Shown here: positions 34,930 to 44,494 of the stretch, in pieces | Layout of the letters: each line of letters starts with the position of its first letter | Numbering within the stretch: position 1 is the first letter of the stretch | NCBI RefSeq assembly: GCF_004799645.1 | Contig: NZ_CP031305.1 | Span: forward strand, 2,604,001 to 2,668,000 | Direction of reading: 5' to 3' | Length of the DNA: 64,000 bases | Source of the DNA: Natronorubrum bangense | GTDB taxonomy: Archaea; Halobacteriota; Halobacteria; Halobacteriales; Natrialbaceae | The notes under the pieces: model-generated | Database searches by the model: none | What the model saw: only the letters and a program-made list of their open reading frames with translations | Told to the model about the DNA's origin: nothing | Translations under genes and position numbers: made by a program

Positions 34930-36387
34930 ATGGGAGCAATGGACGAAGAGAAGAAGGGAGCTCTGGTAGAGATGCTCGTCGCAAATTCACTCCCAATTCG
35001 TATGATGGAGAGTGAAACCGGGAGCGACGAAGACGATTCCCACGATTTTTCCACCCTCAAGCGCGATTCACTCAAAGATCTGAAATACAATTATGCGATG
35101 CAGCGCCTCATCGTCGATTACTTCAACTACGACTCGATGCAGGTTACTGTCAACGATCTCCAGCAATCGGTGATGACTGCACTGATGGATTTGGCGAACG
35201 ATCCATTGGTACTTGAAGAGTTCACTGGGAGAAAGACGAGCGAAAACTCGGATAAATCGAACCAGGTGCCACCAGACCTGCCCGTACAAAAGACGGTAGA
35301 AGATGACGGACTTGTCGAGGTGTTCTCGGCCAAAATGGATGTTCTCAAACGGAGCTGGGGAGAGACGTCGTCTCGTGAGTTCACCATCTGGTTCCCCTGG
35401 CATATCTGTTGGGGTGACGATCCGTCGGCGTTCGAGATGTACGGACATACGTTTGAATCCGCCGACCAGTCCGAATGGCGTCCCCGTCTCGAGGAAATTG
35501 CACGTGGACCGGACGTGAGCGGTGGTGGATACATCCTCAAAGAAATCGAAAAAGGGAATTACGACGTGTGGAAGACGACGATCTCAAGTCGAACTCCGCG
35601 GTGGGCGATGCTTCGGTTCAAGAATGCGCTCAAAATTCTCTCGGCACAATTGAATCACTCAGCGTACTTTATGAAATCCCAGACGAGGGCTAATCGGTTG
35701 GGACGAATGTCGGGAGATACGAGGGGTGGTGGCCGATGGACGGCGATCCAGCGCCCGTTTGGGGTGTTCTACGTTGATGAATACGTCGACGAACGCCCCT
35801 ACACCCCTCACTGGGGAGCAAACGTGTATCATCGTGGCGGACACCCTGAGGTTCCTCTCGACTACTCATCGCTCATTGATCGCTTTGATACCCATCTGCC
35901 TTTTGAGAACCTCCGGGTTGGTCACGAACCGTTGCTCCATGACGTCTTGGTCGACTATCAGCAGGGACTCACAGAAACTGACCATCGACGCTCGTTCATC
36001 AATTTCTGGCGAGTCATCGAGGAATTGTCGCTGGCCGGTCAGGGACAGAAGGAAGTGACAGTTGAGCGCGCCCTATTCGCGTTAGAGTTGGTTACAGACG
36101 GGGATTACGATCCGATTTTCGAACGGGTTGCCAACGAAATCTGGGAGGTTCGAAACACTCGAACCCACGAGACAGGGTGGATTCACATCGGTACTGAGCA
36201 CGAGATTGTCGCGAAAGTGCTTGCCGATGCGATGATCGGGCTATACCTGACCGAGTTCGTAGACACGGACGGCGACATTGATAGATCAAAGACACGTCGT
36301 GTCTTCAAATGGGCAACGAAGTCAGATACGACCAGAGAAGAGACTCAAAAGGCGTTGAACACCCTCAACCGCCTTCATGATGAGTGA
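34930..36387 (+). CDS. Large protein with C-terminal HEPN-like (ApeA-type) domain, possible defence RNase
   Basis: A 485-residue soluble protein; the start may also be the ATG at 34939. The N-terminal 330 residues are not recognised. The last 140 residues resemble the Apea-like HEPN domain: the helix INFWRVIEELSLAG, a helical region, then the motif RNTRTH (Arg408 to His413), which fits the HEPN ribonuclease pattern R-x4-6-H, and a closing amphipathic helix. HEPN domains act as RNA-cutting toxins in many anti-phage systems. Given the island setting, I infer a defence role. No antitoxin-like gene is adjacent. Confidence 0.6.
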   Translation: MGAMDEEKKGALVEMLVANSLPIRMMESETGSDEDDSHDFSTLKRDSLKDLKYNYAMQRLIVDYFNYDSMQVTVNDLQQSVMTALMDLANDPLVLEEFTGRKTSENSDKSNQVPPDLPVQKTVEDDGLVEVFSAKMDVLKRSWGETSSREFTIWFPWHICWGDDPSAFEMYGHTFESADQSEWRPRLEEIARGPDVSGGGYILKEIEKGNYDVWKTTISSRTPRWAMLRFKNALKILSAQLNHSAYFMKSQTRANRLGRMSGDTRGGGRWTAIQRPFGVFYVDEYVDERPYTPHWGANVYHRGGHPEVPLDYSSLIDRFDTHLPFENLRVGHEPLLHDVLVDYQQGLTETDHRRSFINFWRVIEELSLAGQGQKEVTVERALFALELVTDGDYDPIFERVANEIWEVRNTRTHETGWIHIGTEHEIVAKVLADAMIGLYLTEFVDTDGDIDRSKTRRVFKWATKSDTTREETQKALNTLNRLHDE

Positions 36388-36642
36388 GAGACAGGTAAGG
36401 GAACGTACTTGCTCGGATTAGTGCCATTCCTACCACAGATTCAACTCTGATAGACTTACGCCGGGCGTCTATCACTCCGAATCCTTGTGCGACCACGATT
36501 GGCTCATAACCGACACTCGCTGCCTATTCAACACGAGTGCTGAGACCTATTATCAGCTGGTGGTTCCACAGATCCGGTGGTATACTCTGGCATAACTAGC
36601 AGTCGAGCTCGTAGTAGCCTCTGGGCCACGATACCTACCGTT

Positions 36643-37530
36643 TCAAAACCTAGAGACTCCGGCGCTTGATCGATACCCACGTCTTGATGATGCGTCTGCG
36701 ATCGCTCCAAACTGGAGTTCTGCTTTAGTCATGCCATCGTGCACATTCACCTCTGGATCAGCGCTGCCGACATGGGGCAGTTGGTTACCCACGTATCTTG
36801 CAATTGGATTTGCAGGCTCTCTATTTTTATCAGCCGGAAATACCTTGAGATCTGTGTTCGGTGAGTCATCAACACGGACTGCACCAGACGGTAGCTCGTT
36901 TATATCTGGATCAAATTCCCGAAGGTTTGATGGGAGTTTCTCCTGTGCCCGACAGACTATCGCTTCTAAATCCGTCCGGAGTCCGTTAGCATCAGTCTTG
37001 TCTGCCCAGACGATTAAGTGCCAGTGTGGCACACCGTTCGTCCCAGTCCCTGCCTCGATTAGCGCATACTCTGAGCTTCGCTTCTGTCGAAGTCGGTATT
37101 TAATCGTTTGAGCTGCCCCATCTATTGCCTCCGCAAGAACCTGCTCATAATCCAGTATCGGTCCATAATTGGGGTCTACAGGACTATATTTCCCAAAAAT
37201 AGTGGCCAGTCCGACTCGAGGGTTGTCAAATTCCGCGCGGAACGTTCTGTCGGCTTTGTAGATCGTGGCCATTTTCGACTTAGCCCTCTGCCGAAGCCCG
37301 CCCGTGTATCCATTTGCGTCCGAACTTGCTTCCTCACCTATGCGGTGGTTCTGATACCTCTCCAAAGCTGTCTCCCAAGATACGGGACAGCCATCATCGG
37401 AAAGGTACCGATCTGGGAGCCCATCTGCGAGCGACTCTGAGGCGAATGAGATCTTACTTGGATATACGGATGTGCCTGGGGAGGCAACGGCAGTATCGAC
37501 TCCGACGGTATCCATCTCAGACTCAGACAT
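36643..37530 (-). CDS. HUH-type replication initiator-like protein (first copy)
   Basis: A 295-residue protein. The segment GVPHWHLIVWAD carries the metal-binding His169-x-His171 of HUH endonucleases. The segment IARYVGNQLPHV supplies Tyr246 as the probable nicking tyrosine. The N-terminus is hydrophilic and unremarkable. HUH Rep proteins nick the plus origin to start rolling-circle replication of small haloarchaeal plasmids and viruses. It is paralogous in layout to 50290-51360. The gene is followed three bases later, upstream on the same strand, by an HNH-like gene. A 148-base conserved non-coding element lies about 1 kb upstream. Confidence 0.72.
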   Translation of the reverse strand: MSESEMDTVGVDTAVASPGTSVYPSKISFASESLADGLPDRYLSDDGCPVSWETALERYQNHRIGEEASSDANGYTGGLRQRAKSKMATIYKADRTFRAEFDNPRVGLATIFGKYSPVDPNYGPILDYEQVLAEAIDGAAQTIKYRLRQKRSSEYALIEAGTGTNGVPHWHLIVWADKTDANGLRTDLEAIVCRAQEKLPSNLREFDPDINELPSGAVRVDDSPNTDLKVFPADKNREPANPIARYVGNQLPHVGSADPEVNVHDGMTKAELQFGAIADASSRRGYRSSAGVSRF

Positions 37531-37533
37531 TGA

Positions 37534-37851
37534 TCATAACCCAACCAATCCTTTCGGCGTCTTGTCACTCGAATCGAGTACTGATTCGATCGGGACCGAT
37601 GTGTGACCGTCGCTGGCGTGTAACCTTCGGTGTTTTGACGTTTCTACTACACGAACAGTACTGGGAAGATCCAGTTTAATTCCCAAACTTTCCGGAGTTG
37701 AAAACAAATGGTGTATCTCCGTATCTTCACAAAAGACGTCGCGAGAGTCGTTTTCAACAAGGGCTACGAGTTGGTGTTCACGGACCAGCGTATCGCTCTC
37801 TGTATCAACGTAGGTAGTGTAGCCTCTCTTATCAGTAAATTTTCGAATCAT
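37534..37851 (-). CDS. Small HNH-like domain protein
   Basis: A 105-residue protein. The layout YTTYVD, VREHQLVALVE, EIHHLF and TSKHRRLH resembles small haloarchaeal HNH-type proteins, in which the pattern is HRL-(x)-HHxN-(x)-HxxxH. The central asparagine is not evident, so nuclease activity is uncertain. It ends three bases before the HUH Rep-like gene starts, so the pair is likely one transcript. Confidence 0.5.
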   Translation of the reverse strand: MIRKFTDKRGYTTYVDTESDTLVREHQLVALVENDSRDVFCEDTEIHHLFSTPESLGIKLDLPSTVRVVETSKHRRLHASDGHTSVPIESVLDSSDKTPKGLVGL

Positions 37852-38043
37852 TGCGACAAACGGCTGGCCACGATCGGATAATAATCGACGCGCGGTATTT
37901 GATCAGTCTGCAGTCTGTACCAGTGGGGTCCTGAGAAGAGCACTGCAGTACCGTGGCCCAGGATTTTGTGTCTGTACTTTTCGCTAATATTCTATCTAGT
38001 ATTTTGTAATTACCATGAATCTGTTTTCAAATATCGGGTTTGT

Positions 38044-38208
38044 TCAGTTTTCATTGGCAGACGTCTCAGATAGCAAATCTAGCGCATCGGAAATAGTCAC
38101 ATGGAGTGCTGTTTTAGCCGGTAACTTCTGATACTTCCCATGTACGCGGTGAATTTCTTCCAGTTTGTTAGCTGGCACGGTGATAGTCGATTTCGAGTTG
38201 TCAGACAT
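38044..38208 (-). CDS. Small protein, possible DNA-binding regulator
   Basis: A 54-residue protein from MSDNSKSTITVP. It opens with a short beta strand (STITVPANKL) followed by two helices, resembling the ribbon-helix-helix pattern of small plasmid-type repressors. An upstream in-frame extension to 38289 is less likely. It is encoded upstream of the HNH/Rep pair on the same strand, where a copy-number or antitoxin-like regulator would fit. The assignment rests on shape only. Confidence 0.45.
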   Translation of the reverse strand: MSDNSKSTITVPANKLEEIHRVHGKYQKLPAKTALHVTISDALDLLSETSANEN

Positions 38209-39033
38209 TGCGACAGCGAAGAGGCGATCTACGGACGAATCTCCGCGAGATTGGTGTCCTGTTATCTCACTATTACATCTGTAGTCCAAGCGACTAATAA
38301 ATGCGAACCATGCAGGTAATTACCCCGGCGTTGGGTTCCGTGGTTGGTGATTTTCGCGAGTTTTCACCCCCGACCTGCTCCATACGAATTTCAACTCTCT
38401 TTAAAAAAACGAGGCGGTGAATTCTAGTCCCAGAATTAGAGAACAGTCACCTGGAAGAGGGCCGAAGTTGCGGAACCCGATCAATTTTCACCTCGATCTC
38501 TAATTGAGCTCGGACAGATTCTGATCTCCCAAGAGGGTCGGCCGACTGGACGTCCTCTTCCGTCTGGACCCACCACTCGGCCGTCTCTCAAGAGCCTCAG
38601 GCCGGTGTAAGACGGCCTGCTGTCTCGAGCGGACCAACCTGCCGACTTAGTCCTCAACCGCCTTAGACGGCTCTTATTTCCGTCACAAACCTCTCTCAAT
38701 GATATCGGGGTCGATCAGGCCCACCCCCTATAGCACCTCTCCTTTCTGCGGTTGCGGTGGGCGCGAGTGCCAGATGGACGGTAGCCCGGAACCCGCAGCG
38801 TGAGCGAAGCGAAACGCGAGGGAAAGCCCGGACCGTAGGGAGCACAGCGCAGCGAGCGACCGGCCTCGTTCTGGCCAGGGAGCGCCCAGTACCGTTGAAT
38901 GTATACAATTAGCTATTCCCGAGTGTGTCAAACACCACCACAGTCAACCCGAACTATATGCACATGAAGCACTATATTATTGCAATATTGAATTTACAAA
39001 TCTGATATATGTCTCGAGGTCTATTCTATCATC
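38209..39033. other. Non-coding region containing conserved element 1
   Basis: This 825-base gap is GC-rich in its middle compared with the rest of the island. It contains the 148-base conserved element described separately. Frames at 38481 and 38696 on the minus strand do not hold in the second copy of the element, which carries a stop in the same register, so I treat them as non-coding. Confidence 0.5.
38537..38684. repeat. Conserved non-coding element, copy 1
   Basis: 148 bases align end to end, almost without gaps, with 52179-52325. Both copies contain the hairpin CAGGCC-10-GGCCTG (here 38599-38604 with 38613-38618) and finish with AGACGGCTCTTATT. The upper part (GTCGGCCGACTGG) is itself palindromic. 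Each copy lies roughly 0.8-1 kb upstream of a HUH Rep-like gene. Candidates are a replication origin, a structured RNA or a miniature element. Confidence 0.6.
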
Positions 39034-39516
39034 ATGGGTCAAAAAGCAGAGCAAGACAACCCAAAACGGAAGACTGACCGAACAACTGATCTTGTGGTTG
39101 TAACTGATGGAGCATCGAAAAATAATCAGAATCAAGAAGATCGTCGAGGCGCTCTCGGCTACATAGTTGAGGAGAATAACGAGTGTGTCCAAGAGCACAG
39201 TGAGCTGTTAGGGCAAGATCCTGAGTGGACGAGCAATCGTGCCGAGTATCAAGCAGCTATCGAGGCACTCAACTGGGTTCTCTCGAACTATGACCCAACT
39301 AGTTGCTCGGTTCGGCTCCTATCTGACAGCGAGTTCATGATCAAACAGATCGAAGGAGAGTACAACGTAAACACCCCGGGTATCAAGCCCTACTTTCGGG
39401 AAGTCACCGCACTCATCGAAGAGTTCGACCAGTTTGAGCTGGAACATCGGTCAGAAGAGCCCGGAAACCGAATCGAGCGGGCTGACGAGCTCGCTGGTTT
39501 GGCTTTCGATGATTAA
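39034..39516 (+). CDS. Ribonuclease HI family protein
   Basis: A 160-residue RNase H fold with a full active site: Asp25 (VTDGASKNN), Glu71 (NRAEYQAA), Asp98 (LLSDSEFM) and Asp151 (RADELAG). The first 18 residues are a charged leader. RNase HI removes RNA from RNA-DNA hybrids. A stand-alone copy here, convergent with the pbe genes and flanked by A+T-rich DNA, is likely island cargo rather than the cell's main enzyme. A link to phosphorothioate defence or plasmid-type replication is speculative. Confidence 0.85.
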   Translation: MGQKAEQDNPKRKTDRTTDLVVVTDGASKNNQNQEDRRGALGYIVEENNECVQEHSELLGQDPEWTSNRAEYQAAIEALNWVLSNYDPTSCSVRLLSDSEFMIKQIEGEYNVNTPGIKPYFREVTALIEEFDQFELEHRSEEPGNRIERADELAGLAFDD

Positions 39517-39584
39517 TAGGAGGACCGAGGGTGTCATAGACATCTTCCTACAGCATTGATTACACCGACGTCTCGGTGAATTAC

Positions 39585-40043
39585 CTATTTTGGACGGACG
39601 CCTTCAAGTTCACCTGGGTCACCAAGTGAGTCAATTAATCGAGATTCCCAATCCTCAGCGTTGGCACCTTGAACGATGCCCACAAGATCAAAGTCACCTT
39701 GAGTACTGATACCCTCATCTATCAGTTCGACACCTTGATCAGCGTAGTCTAACACTTCTTTCCAAATCTCAGATTCATCAGTTTTTTCACTTTCGACTTT
39801 CACCATTTGGTAGACCAATTCGATAGTCTGACGGTGTTCTTCTGGAGTAATGTCGGATAGCTTTATGAAATCCTGGCTTCGTTCTTCTGCATTAACCGTC
39901 TTCTGTTCTCCATGGAAGTATCCGTAGATCACACCGAGACTGAACAGTTCATAGTTATATTTGAAGATAGTATTATCCTCATCGCCATCTTCAACCAAAC
40001 GTTTGTAGATATCCTGTCGAGCAGTTTTGAGTGTTCGAGCCAT
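39585..40043 (-). CDS. pbeD: PbeD-like small protein of the phosphorothioation defence arm
   Basis: A 152-residue soluble, mostly helical acidic protein and the last gene of the four-gene minus-strand operon. Its ATG overlaps the stop of the SMC-like gene (TAATG), so translation is coupled. No domain is recognised. By position it corresponds to the fourth gene of the archaeal PbeABCD system, which blocks viral DNA replication in cells that mark their own DNA with DndCDEA phosphorothioates. The letter assignment assumes the genes are named in transcription order. Confidence 0.6.
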   Translation of the reverse strand: MARTLKTARQDIYKRLVEDGDEDNTIFKYNYELFSLGVIYGYFHGEQKTVNAEERSQDFIKLSDITPEEHRQTIELVYQMVKVESEKTDESEIWKEVLDYADQGVELIDEGISTQGDFDLVGIVQGANAEDWESRLIDSLGDPGELEGVRPK

Positions 40044-42028
40044 TAGTCATCCCCCGTGATCATTTTAGCCGATAGTTCTACCTCATCGATCTGAGAGGAT
40101 TCCTGATCACCATCTCGATGATTGATCTCGTAGTGTTTAGAGGTCCGCTTGGCAATATGGTCTATGTCACTTCCTTCAAGTTCGTTTGGTTGATAGAGAA
40201 TCATCACCTGGTCACTGAAGTTATGATAGTAACCGAGGAGGTTATTCTTGTGTGTCGGATCCAAACGACCGATCGGTGTATCGACCACTACTGGGGCATT
40301 TCGGGTAGCGTATTTGCTTAGACCGGCAATGAACGCATACGCAATTATCTGCTTTTGACCCTCACTAGGTCGCTGTTCGGCAATTGAACGGGACGATTCT
40401 TCTGTAAGAACGCGAAGTTCGTAATTCTCTGTGATTCTGAGTCCCCGGTAGTAGTTCGGCCGGTTCGTGAGTTTCAGGAATGTTTCAGAAGCATGTTCTT
40501 CAACCGTTTGACGCCGGTTATCGACCAACTCGCCACGGATGTCAGACATAGCATCACGGCAACGCCCGGTAAGTTCGATCAGTTTCTGATAGCGTTCTTC
40601 TTCCTCAGATGCCTCTTTTTGTGACGAAATCCGTTTCCGCAAGGAATCTCGTTTATTATTGAGTTCGCCAACCCGTTTTTGATAGCTCTCGACTTCACTT
40701 TCTAATTCCTCGATTTCCGCTTCAAGTTCCTCTTCTTGATCTTTGTAATCTGAGAGGTGCTTACGCTCGATTGTCTCAAGTTCCTGTTCAAGAGTTTCTT
40801 TGCGGTCTTTAAGATCGCTCTTACGAGTTCTAGCTTGGCGGATATCCTTCTGAAGACGTTGATACCTGTCAAGTTCCTTTCGAACACCGAGATTAAGCCC
40901 CTCACTTGCTTGGTCCAACAGCCCCGCAATCTTTCGTCGTTCTGAGGACTGAAGTTCCTTATATCGGTCAAGTAAATGCTCGCGGTGATCTGAATCACCG
41001 TCAAGTGGTTCTCCACAGATACAGTGGTCTCGTCCTAGAACGTCATTGATCACATCCGCTTCATCGGTTGTTCCTTCCACATCGTAGAGTTGCTGAATAG
41101 TCCCGGCACAGACTGCTGCCATTAATGGTCCGGCCCGCCGGCGAAGTGTGTTCCTTTCGGTGAGTTTATCATCGAGATCTTTATTAACAGTCTGTAAATT
41201 CTCGGTAACTTTTTCAAGATCCTTGCGCTTGTCATCTCCTTCCTCGATCGTCTCTAGTTCCGACTGAATGTCTTGAAGCTTCTGGCGTTTTGTACTGATC
41301 TTATCCTTTGTCTCTTGTATTTTACCGCCGTCCCCGTTCGGGCCCTCCAGTTCTTCCTTTTTATCGAGTATCTCCGTTAGGTCAGACTGGAGTTCTTCGA
41401 CTTCGGCGACCGTAGACTCTATTTTTGCGTATTCACGTTCATAGTTCTTTTCTCGCTTCTTCAGATCGCTGACCGCATTTTCAATCTCTTTGATTCCTAG
41501 GACAGTCTCGATGGCATCTCGAACCTGTTTATCATTTGCCTCCTCAAATTTTTCAAGTTGCTCAGCGTCAAAGAAAAAGAAATCAGCGACGTTCTCCGGA
41601 ATGAATTGGTTGATGAATCGACTATAATTGTCCCGTCGGTCGTCATTCCCTACAACTGTATTCCCATCAGCATCTGATACTCGAATAAAGAATTGGTCAG
41701 CTGACCGATCATCTTCGTTTGCTACCTGACTAAATTCGACACCACGTTCGATGGTGTATACGTCCCCACTATCATCAACAAACGATATTTCTACTTTTGA
41801 AACCCCATCTCCATCGGTTGCAGCTTTCCGGTTGATAAATTGGTCTCGCTGTGAACGTTCGTCAACTCCATGTAAACAATATTTGATTGCAGTATGGAAG
41901 GATGTCTTCCCAGTGTCGTTTTCCCCTTTTACCAACACCAATGGCTTTTCCTCTTCGGTATACGGTTCGACTTCAACCGTCCCATAGAACGGCATGAAGT
42001 TCTCAAGTCTTATTCGTGTAATTTTCAT
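40043..42028 (-). CDS. pbeC: PbeC-like SMC/Rad50-type ATPase, DndD-related
   Basis: A 661-residue ATPase. Walker A GENDTGKTS is at residues 35-43, a long coiled coil spans about 190-520, and the C-terminal half-site has PSEGQKQIIAYAF and Walker B VVVDTPIGRLD. In the coiled coil the sequence HCICGEP resembles a zinc hook half. The architecture matches DndD, encoded 4 kb away on the other strand, so the two are probably ancient paralogues. In the archaeal Pbe arm such an ATPase is expected to act with the helicase on unmodified invading DNA. It is coupled on both sides to its neighbours by one-base gap or overlap. Confidence 0.72.
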   Translation of the reverse strand: MKITRIRLENFMPFYGTVEVEPYTEEEKPLVLVKGENDTGKTSFHTAIKYCLHGVDERSQRDQFINRKAATDGDGVSKVEISFVDDSGDVYTIERGVEFSQVANEDDRSADQFFIRVSDADGNTVVGNDDRRDNYSRFINQFIPENVADFFFFDAEQLEKFEEANDKQVRDAIETVLGIKEIENAVSDLKKREKNYEREYAKIESTVAEVEELQSDLTEILDKKEELEGPNGDGGKIQETKDKISTKRQKLQDIQSELETIEEGDDKRKDLEKVTENLQTVNKDLDDKLTERNTLRRRAGPLMAAVCAGTIQQLYDVEGTTDEADVINDVLGRDHCICGEPLDGDSDHREHLLDRYKELQSSERRKIAGLLDQASEGLNLGVRKELDRYQRLQKDIRQARTRKSDLKDRKETLEQELETIERKHLSDYKDQEEELEAEIEELESEVESYQKRVGELNNKRDSLRKRISSQKEASEEEERYQKLIELTGRCRDAMSDIRGELVDNRRQTVEEHASETFLKLTNRPNYYRGLRITENYELRVLTEESSRSIAEQRPSEGQKQIIAYAFIAGLSKYATRNAPVVVDTPIGRLDPTHKNNLLGYYHNFSDQVMILYQPNELEGSDIDHIAKRTSKHYEINHRDGDQESSQIDEVELSAKMITGDD

Positions 42029-42029
42029 A

Positions 42030-42224
42030 TTAGTCTTCGCTCACGTGAGATTCGATCGCTTTTTGCACGTCCTTGTGAATCGATGAGCGGCGGTCCATTC
42101 CCACAACTTGGCTTTCCGCTTCGTAGATCTCAGCCAGTAAATCAGCAGGCACATCGTGCTTCTGTGCATATTTTTCAATTAAGCGATTGATCTCCCCACC
42201 ATCCACCTCATCGTTGTATTCCAT
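42030..42224 (-). CDS. pbeB: PbeB-like small protein resembling the DndC C-terminal domain
   Basis: A 64-residue helical protein. Its segment AQKHDVPADLLAEIYEAE then GMDRRSSIHKDV closely parallels the C-terminus of the neighbouring DndC (AQYDVPEKLVKRLLDTE then GMKRRAAIYNKI, DndC residues about 428-460). This internal resemblance is seen directly. It suggests a shared docking domain through which modification and restriction arms contact the same partner. The gene sits one base before the SMC-like ATPase gene and 89 bases after the helicase gene. The gene is probably real despite its size because of this similarity and tight packing. Confidence 0.65.
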   Translation of the reverse strand: MEYNDEVDGGEINRLIEKYAQKHDVPADLLAEIYEAESQVVGMDRRSSIHKDVQKAIESHVSED

Positions 42225-42313
42225 ATCACGACTAATTGTCCTGACCCCTTCTAAACTTTTGTCACATATACCGGCTGTTATTTCCGTTCCATACTGAGCT
42301 CCATTGTCTCGTC

Positions 42314-44494
42314 TTAGCTTGAAGAAGATTCTGGCAGACCATTCTCAAATGGGTCTGGTGGCTCAGTTGTATAAATTAGTGTTTTGAACTGTTCTCCATA
42401 ATTTGCGAGTTCTTTTGCGAGCTGTACTTCTGCTTTTTCACCGTTTCTAGCAGCGTCCATGAGTAATTTTGCCCGACGAAGCTCCTGTTTGACAAGTTTC
42501 AGGGCAGTTTCATCATCAGGCTGGGCATTGATCCCAGGGAGAACCAGCATATCGTATATCACAGCATGGTCTTTACTATCTGATGTTCTTAGCACCCTTC
42601 CCCTTCTCTGAATGAATTCACGTGTGTTTGTAGAACTAGAGATAATGACCGCTGTCGGACAGTCAGGGACATCAACTCCCTCATCCAAACACTTGATTGC
42701 TAATAGATAGTCAATAGCTCCTGTCTCGAACTTGTGAAATGCGGAAGCCTGCTCATCTGCTCGATCCGAGACGTATACGCCGTAACTCTTGTTTCGATGT
42801 TGTAGCTCCTGTTCTAGTTCGTCTATCTGGCTATTATCTTCACAGAAGACGATAGCAGGTGTTGGATGGTCGGTATCGAGAAACGCACCAAACCGGCTGG
42901 GCTTTCGGATAGCACTCTTTTTAATTTGGGCACGCTGTCTGAGAAGTTGTTCACGCTGGTTATAGAGATGTTTTGGTGGTGATTCAGAGGATTTGAGTTG
43001 TGCCTCGATACTTCCAAGTTGGTTAGAATACTCGAGATATTCGTCAAACTCCTCTGTCGTTAATTCACACAACAGCGGATGGTATTCGTACTCTGCCAGA
43101 TATCCATTCTCGATGGCGTTTTGTGTGCTAAATCGAAACGGTTCATGGTTGCCGAAGTAATTGTAGATCGCTTGGGTACCTTCCTCGTCCCACTGCCTGT
43201 TTGGTGTTGCTGATAATCCAAGCCGACGTCCAGCTTCGATCTCTAAGGTTTTGCGGAACTGAGATGAACCTATTCCGTGGACCTCATCAATTATTATCTG
43301 TAGACGTTTTGATGGGATGTGATCAACAGCACGACGGAAGGCATCGCTCGATGCAGTGTGTGGGGTCGTAATGAGGACTGTTCGGTTCTCTTCAGCGATT
43401 TCGTTCAAATCACCGATACGGTACGGATCAACGATGCTCAGTATTTGACTACGCCAATCCTCTCGACCGGTACACTCGAGAACCGATATATCGGGACCGA
43501 ACACATCCGGCAGTTCGTCTAACCACTGGTCAACTAATACCTTAGTTGGAACCACGATCACTGTGAGCCGGGTATCTGCCTGTAATCGGGCTGCTCGGAG
43601 AGCTGTGTAAGTTTTTCCTGTACCGGTTGCCATAGCGAAGATGCCACTGTAATCATGATTTTTCCACCAGTTGATCGCATCTTCCTGGTGGGGCCAGAGA
43701 TCTTTTTGATCATTATCTGTATAGGTGTCCCGTCCTTCTTCGGTGAGAAAGAGGTTGATTGCTGGCAAACCATCGATAGTGTCCGGGCTTCGGGCAGTAA
43801 CACTCTTTTCTACGGCCTCAGGTAGGTTATAGACCTCTACTTCAGGATCCTCGTTGTTCCACAGTCGGTCAAAAGCATCCTGTTTGTCCTGAATCCGTTT
43901 GTCTTCACGACCGATCCACGAACGGAATACCTCAAACGATTCGTAGTTATCTGTCCAGCCAGACTTAGTTTCATTAATTGATCCAGCAAAAGCTATCCGG
44001 TTACAGTCATGGTCTTCGATTACCCCGATCTTCTCATGATATAACCGGTATGGGTTTTTCTGTTCATCTTCTGGCATATATGCAACTTTGATGTCAAGAT
44101 AGCCTTGTTCAAGCATCCAAGCCATACATTTGAACCGATCCGTCTGGAGATACTGATCTACATCCTCTCCTTCGATTCCTCTTTTCAAAGCGTCTTCAAA
44201 CACCTCTGTATTGTCAACACTCTTGGTGTACTCTTTGAGGATCTCTAAGTCATCATTGCTGAAACGAGGGCTAGTCAGTAAACGCATCTGACCCTCATTC
44301 TCAATGAGACCGGCAATACCCTTACCCGCTATAGCAAGTGACTTGCTGTCGAAAAAACCAGCTGCACGATCATACTTGTGAGCTACTGATAGACAGGGGA
44401 TATAAAACCGATCTAATAGCTCACCTCCCGTACGATAGCTTCGCTTAAGAGAAAGATCTGCTAACGACGACGGGGTTGTATCATCCGAAACCAT
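42314..44494 (-). CDS. pbeA: PbeA-like helicase with N-terminal PLD-type domain
   Basis: A 726-residue protein. Residues about 15-215 look like a phospholipase-D-type nuclease domain with one HxK motif (His153-x-Lys155 in YHEKIGVI) followed by GSINE. Residues about 260-480 are the first superfamily-2 helicase domain, with Walker A MATGTGKT (288-295) and DEVH (403-406). The second domain carries the arginine-finger motif QRRGRVLR. This arrangement is typical of restriction-type translocases. Divergent orientation to dndC, and the three genes behind it, match the archaeal PbeABCD locus. There it halts viral replication without degrading the DNA. Confidence 0.75.
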   Translation of the reverse strand: MVSDDTTPSSLADLSLKRSYRTGGELLDRFYIPCLSVAHKYDRAAGFFDSKSLAIAGKGIAGLIENEGQMRLLTSPRFSNDDLEILKEYTKSVDNTEVFEDALKRGIEGEDVDQYLQTDRFKCMAWMLEQGYLDIKVAYMPEDEQKNPYRLYHEKIGVIEDHDCNRIAFAGSINETKSGWTDNYESFEVFRSWIGREDKRIQDKQDAFDRLWNNEDPEVEVYNLPEAVEKSVTARSPDTIDGLPAINLFLTEEGRDTYTDNDQKDLWPHQEDAINWWKNHDYSGIFAMATGTGKTYTALRAARLQADTRLTVIVVPTKVLVDQWLDELPDVFGPDISVLECTGREDWRSQILSIVDPYRIGDLNEIAEENRTVLITTPHTASSDAFRRAVDHIPSKRLQIIIDEVHGIGSSQFRKTLEIEAGRRLGLSATPNRQWDEEGTQAIYNYFGNHEPFRFSTQNAIENGYLAEYEYHPLLCELTTEEFDEYLEYSNQLGSIEAQLKSSESPPKHLYNQREQLLRQRAQIKKSAIRKPSRFGAFLDTDHPTPAIVFCEDNSQIDELEQELQHRNKSYGVYVSDRADEQASAFHKFETGAIDYLLAIKCLDEGVDVPDCPTAVIISSSTNTREFIQRRGRVLRTSDSKDHAVIYDMLVLPGINAQPDDETALKLVKQELRRAKLLMDAARNGEKAEVQLAKELANYGEQFKTLIYTTEPPDPFENGLPESSSS

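Noticed and set aside
38481..38699. 72-residue minus-strand protein within the conserved element
   Set aside because: The second element copy has a stop in the same register, so conservation is not protein-driven.
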